Shown: positions 5,425 through 6,057 of the stretch, piece after piece
How the letters are laid out: the number at the start of each line of letters is the position of its first letter
Position numbering within the stretch: the stretch's first letter is position 1
Origin: Aquificota bacterium
GTDB lineage: Bacteria; Aquificota; Aquificia; Aquificales; Aquificaceae
NCBI GenBank assembly: GCA_024280065.1
Contig: JAJRQX010000064.1
Coordinates: 1-6,057 of the forward strand
Length of the DNA stretch: 6,057 nt
Direction: 5' to 3'
Made by a program: the position numbers and the translations under genes
The notes under the pieces: model-generated
Database searches by the model: none
Seen by the model: the letters and a program-made list of their open reading frames with translations, nothing else
Told to the model about the DNA's origin: nothing

Positions 5425-6057
5425 GTTCTCCTTTGATACATGGAAGGTCCTTGAGGTGGACGATCTCTACCTTGAGGAGTCGGAGGAGATAGGGGACCTT
5501 TATGCGGAGAGGAGGGAGTGGAAGCCTATAAGGGGTGAGCCTGCTGACGGTATAAGGGTGGCCTTTGTGGACGGTGTGAGAAGGACGGAAAACCTTGTAT
5601 ACCTTGAGGCGGAGGACGGGACCGTATCCCAGGGTGCCTTCGTATCCATAGGTGTCGGTGCTCTTGTACTCAGGATAGGTAGAACGAACCCTGCGGAGGA
5701 GGCCTTCAGGAAGCTGAAGGTGGAGAGGTTCTTCTTCGTTGAGAAGGGGACGGACCTCGGCCAGAGAACGTTGAGCTTTAAATTCGGTGAGGTCTCCCTT
5801 GACTTCTTCGTGAAGGAGACAGACAAGGAGATATCACCCTATGTCAACGAGGTGATGGCGGATATGGAGGCTGGCGTAGCGGAGGAGGTCTTCAGGGAGG
5901 AGAGTCCAGACCTTATGATCACGGACGGTACCGTCCACTACACGGCCAAGGTGAAAGGTTTACCCTTCGTCGGATACGTAAAGAAGCACAGGAGGATCTA
6001 CATGTACCCCGAGAACACCTATATACTGAGGGAGATGGAGGTGGGGGAGAGGACGCC
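5402..6057 (+). CDS. NurA-like nuclease (5' part, cut by window edge)
   Basis: The frame is open from the ATG at 5402 to the window edge, 218 codons, without a stop. GGAGGAGGT ends 5 bases before the ATG, a strong ribosome site inside the end of obg. The protein contains VAFVDGVRRTEN (53-64), SIGVGALVLR, DLMITDGTVH (170-179) and GYVKKHRR (191-198). An early aspartate in a VDG motif, a later DG(S/T) and a following G-(V/Y)-x-K strand are the layout of NurA nucleases, 5'-to-3' DNA end-resecting enzymes that work with the HerA helicase in archaea and occur in some thermophilic bacteria. Asp57 and Asp175 would be metal ligands. Similarity is judged by motif layout alone, and the C-terminal catalytic histidine region is outside the window. 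If the family is wrong, it is an uncharacterised protein translationally linked to obg. Confidence 0.72.
   Translation, partial: MPRLGKYRFSFDTWKVLEVDDLYLEESEEIGDLYAERREWKPIRGEPADGIRVAFVDGVRRTENLVYLEAEDGTVSQGAFVSIGVGALVLRIGRTNPAEEAFRKLKVERFFFVEKGTDLGQRTLSFKFGEVSLDFFVKETDKEISPYVNEVMADMEAGVAEEVFREESPDLMITDGTVHYTAKVKGLPFVGYVKKHRRIYMYPENTYILREMEVGERT

Noticed and set aside
5500..5826. Minus-strand frame inside the NurA-like gene
   Set aside because: The plus frame is open throughout, has a strong ribosome site and family-type motifs. The minus product is low-complexity Ser/Thr/Leu-rich with no ribosome site noted.

Overview
This window most likely comes from a thermophilic, autotrophic bacterium of the Aquificaceae (Hydrogenobacter, Thermocrinis or Aquifex type). 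The strongest evidence is a short citrate-synthase-fold protein that reads as citryl-CoA lyase, the second enzyme of the two-step citrate cleavage used in the reductive TCA cycle of that family. Codon and protein composition agree: arginine is mostly AGG/AGA, isoleucine is often ATA, and proteins are compact and rich in Lys/Glu/Arg. Genes are packed with 4-23 base overlaps. The genus cannot be fixed from the sequence alone.

Layout. (1) Positions 1-1012, minus strand: ccl followed by the N-terminal part of a membrane-anchored TlpA/ResA-type thioredoxin that runs off the left edge; the two overlap by 4 bases (ATGA). (2) Positions 1013-1089: divergent intergenic region with a candidate promoter in each direction and a 6-bp GC-rich inverted repeat. 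(3) Positions 1090-3343, plus strand: an overlapping three-gene operon of a secreted SoxW-like thioredoxin-fold protein (CPFC), a TolC-family outer-membrane protein and an unusually short HlyD/AcrA-type periplasmic adaptor. No inner-membrane pump is present. (4) Positions 3335-3685, minus strand: an HxlR-family winged-helix regulator with a conserved-type N-terminal cysteine, overlapping the adaptor gene tail to tail. (5) Positions 3686-3760: divergent control region with a perfect TTGACA -35 for the rightward genes and AT-rich dyads. (6) Positions 3761-6057, plus strand: a tight operon of an unrecognised four-helix membrane protein, a CDGSH-type [2Fe-2S] protein, the ribosome-assembly GTPase Obg, and a NurA-like nuclease cut by the right edge.

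How the parts may work together. The left side combines carbon fixation with extracytoplasmic thiol chemistry: two thioredoxin-fold proteins lie back to back around ccl. The middle operon supplies two of the three parts of a tripartite export system plus a periplasmic thiol protein; because the TolC and adaptor proteins contain no cysteine, the thiol protein must act on something else. On the right, the HxlR regulator probably controls the divergent membrane-protein gene and, by read-through, the CDGSH, obg and NurA-like genes, placing housekeeping genes behind a possibly redox-responsive promoter. No RNA genes, CRISPR arrays, mobile elements or long repeats are seen, and no gene-free stretch exceeds 80 bases.
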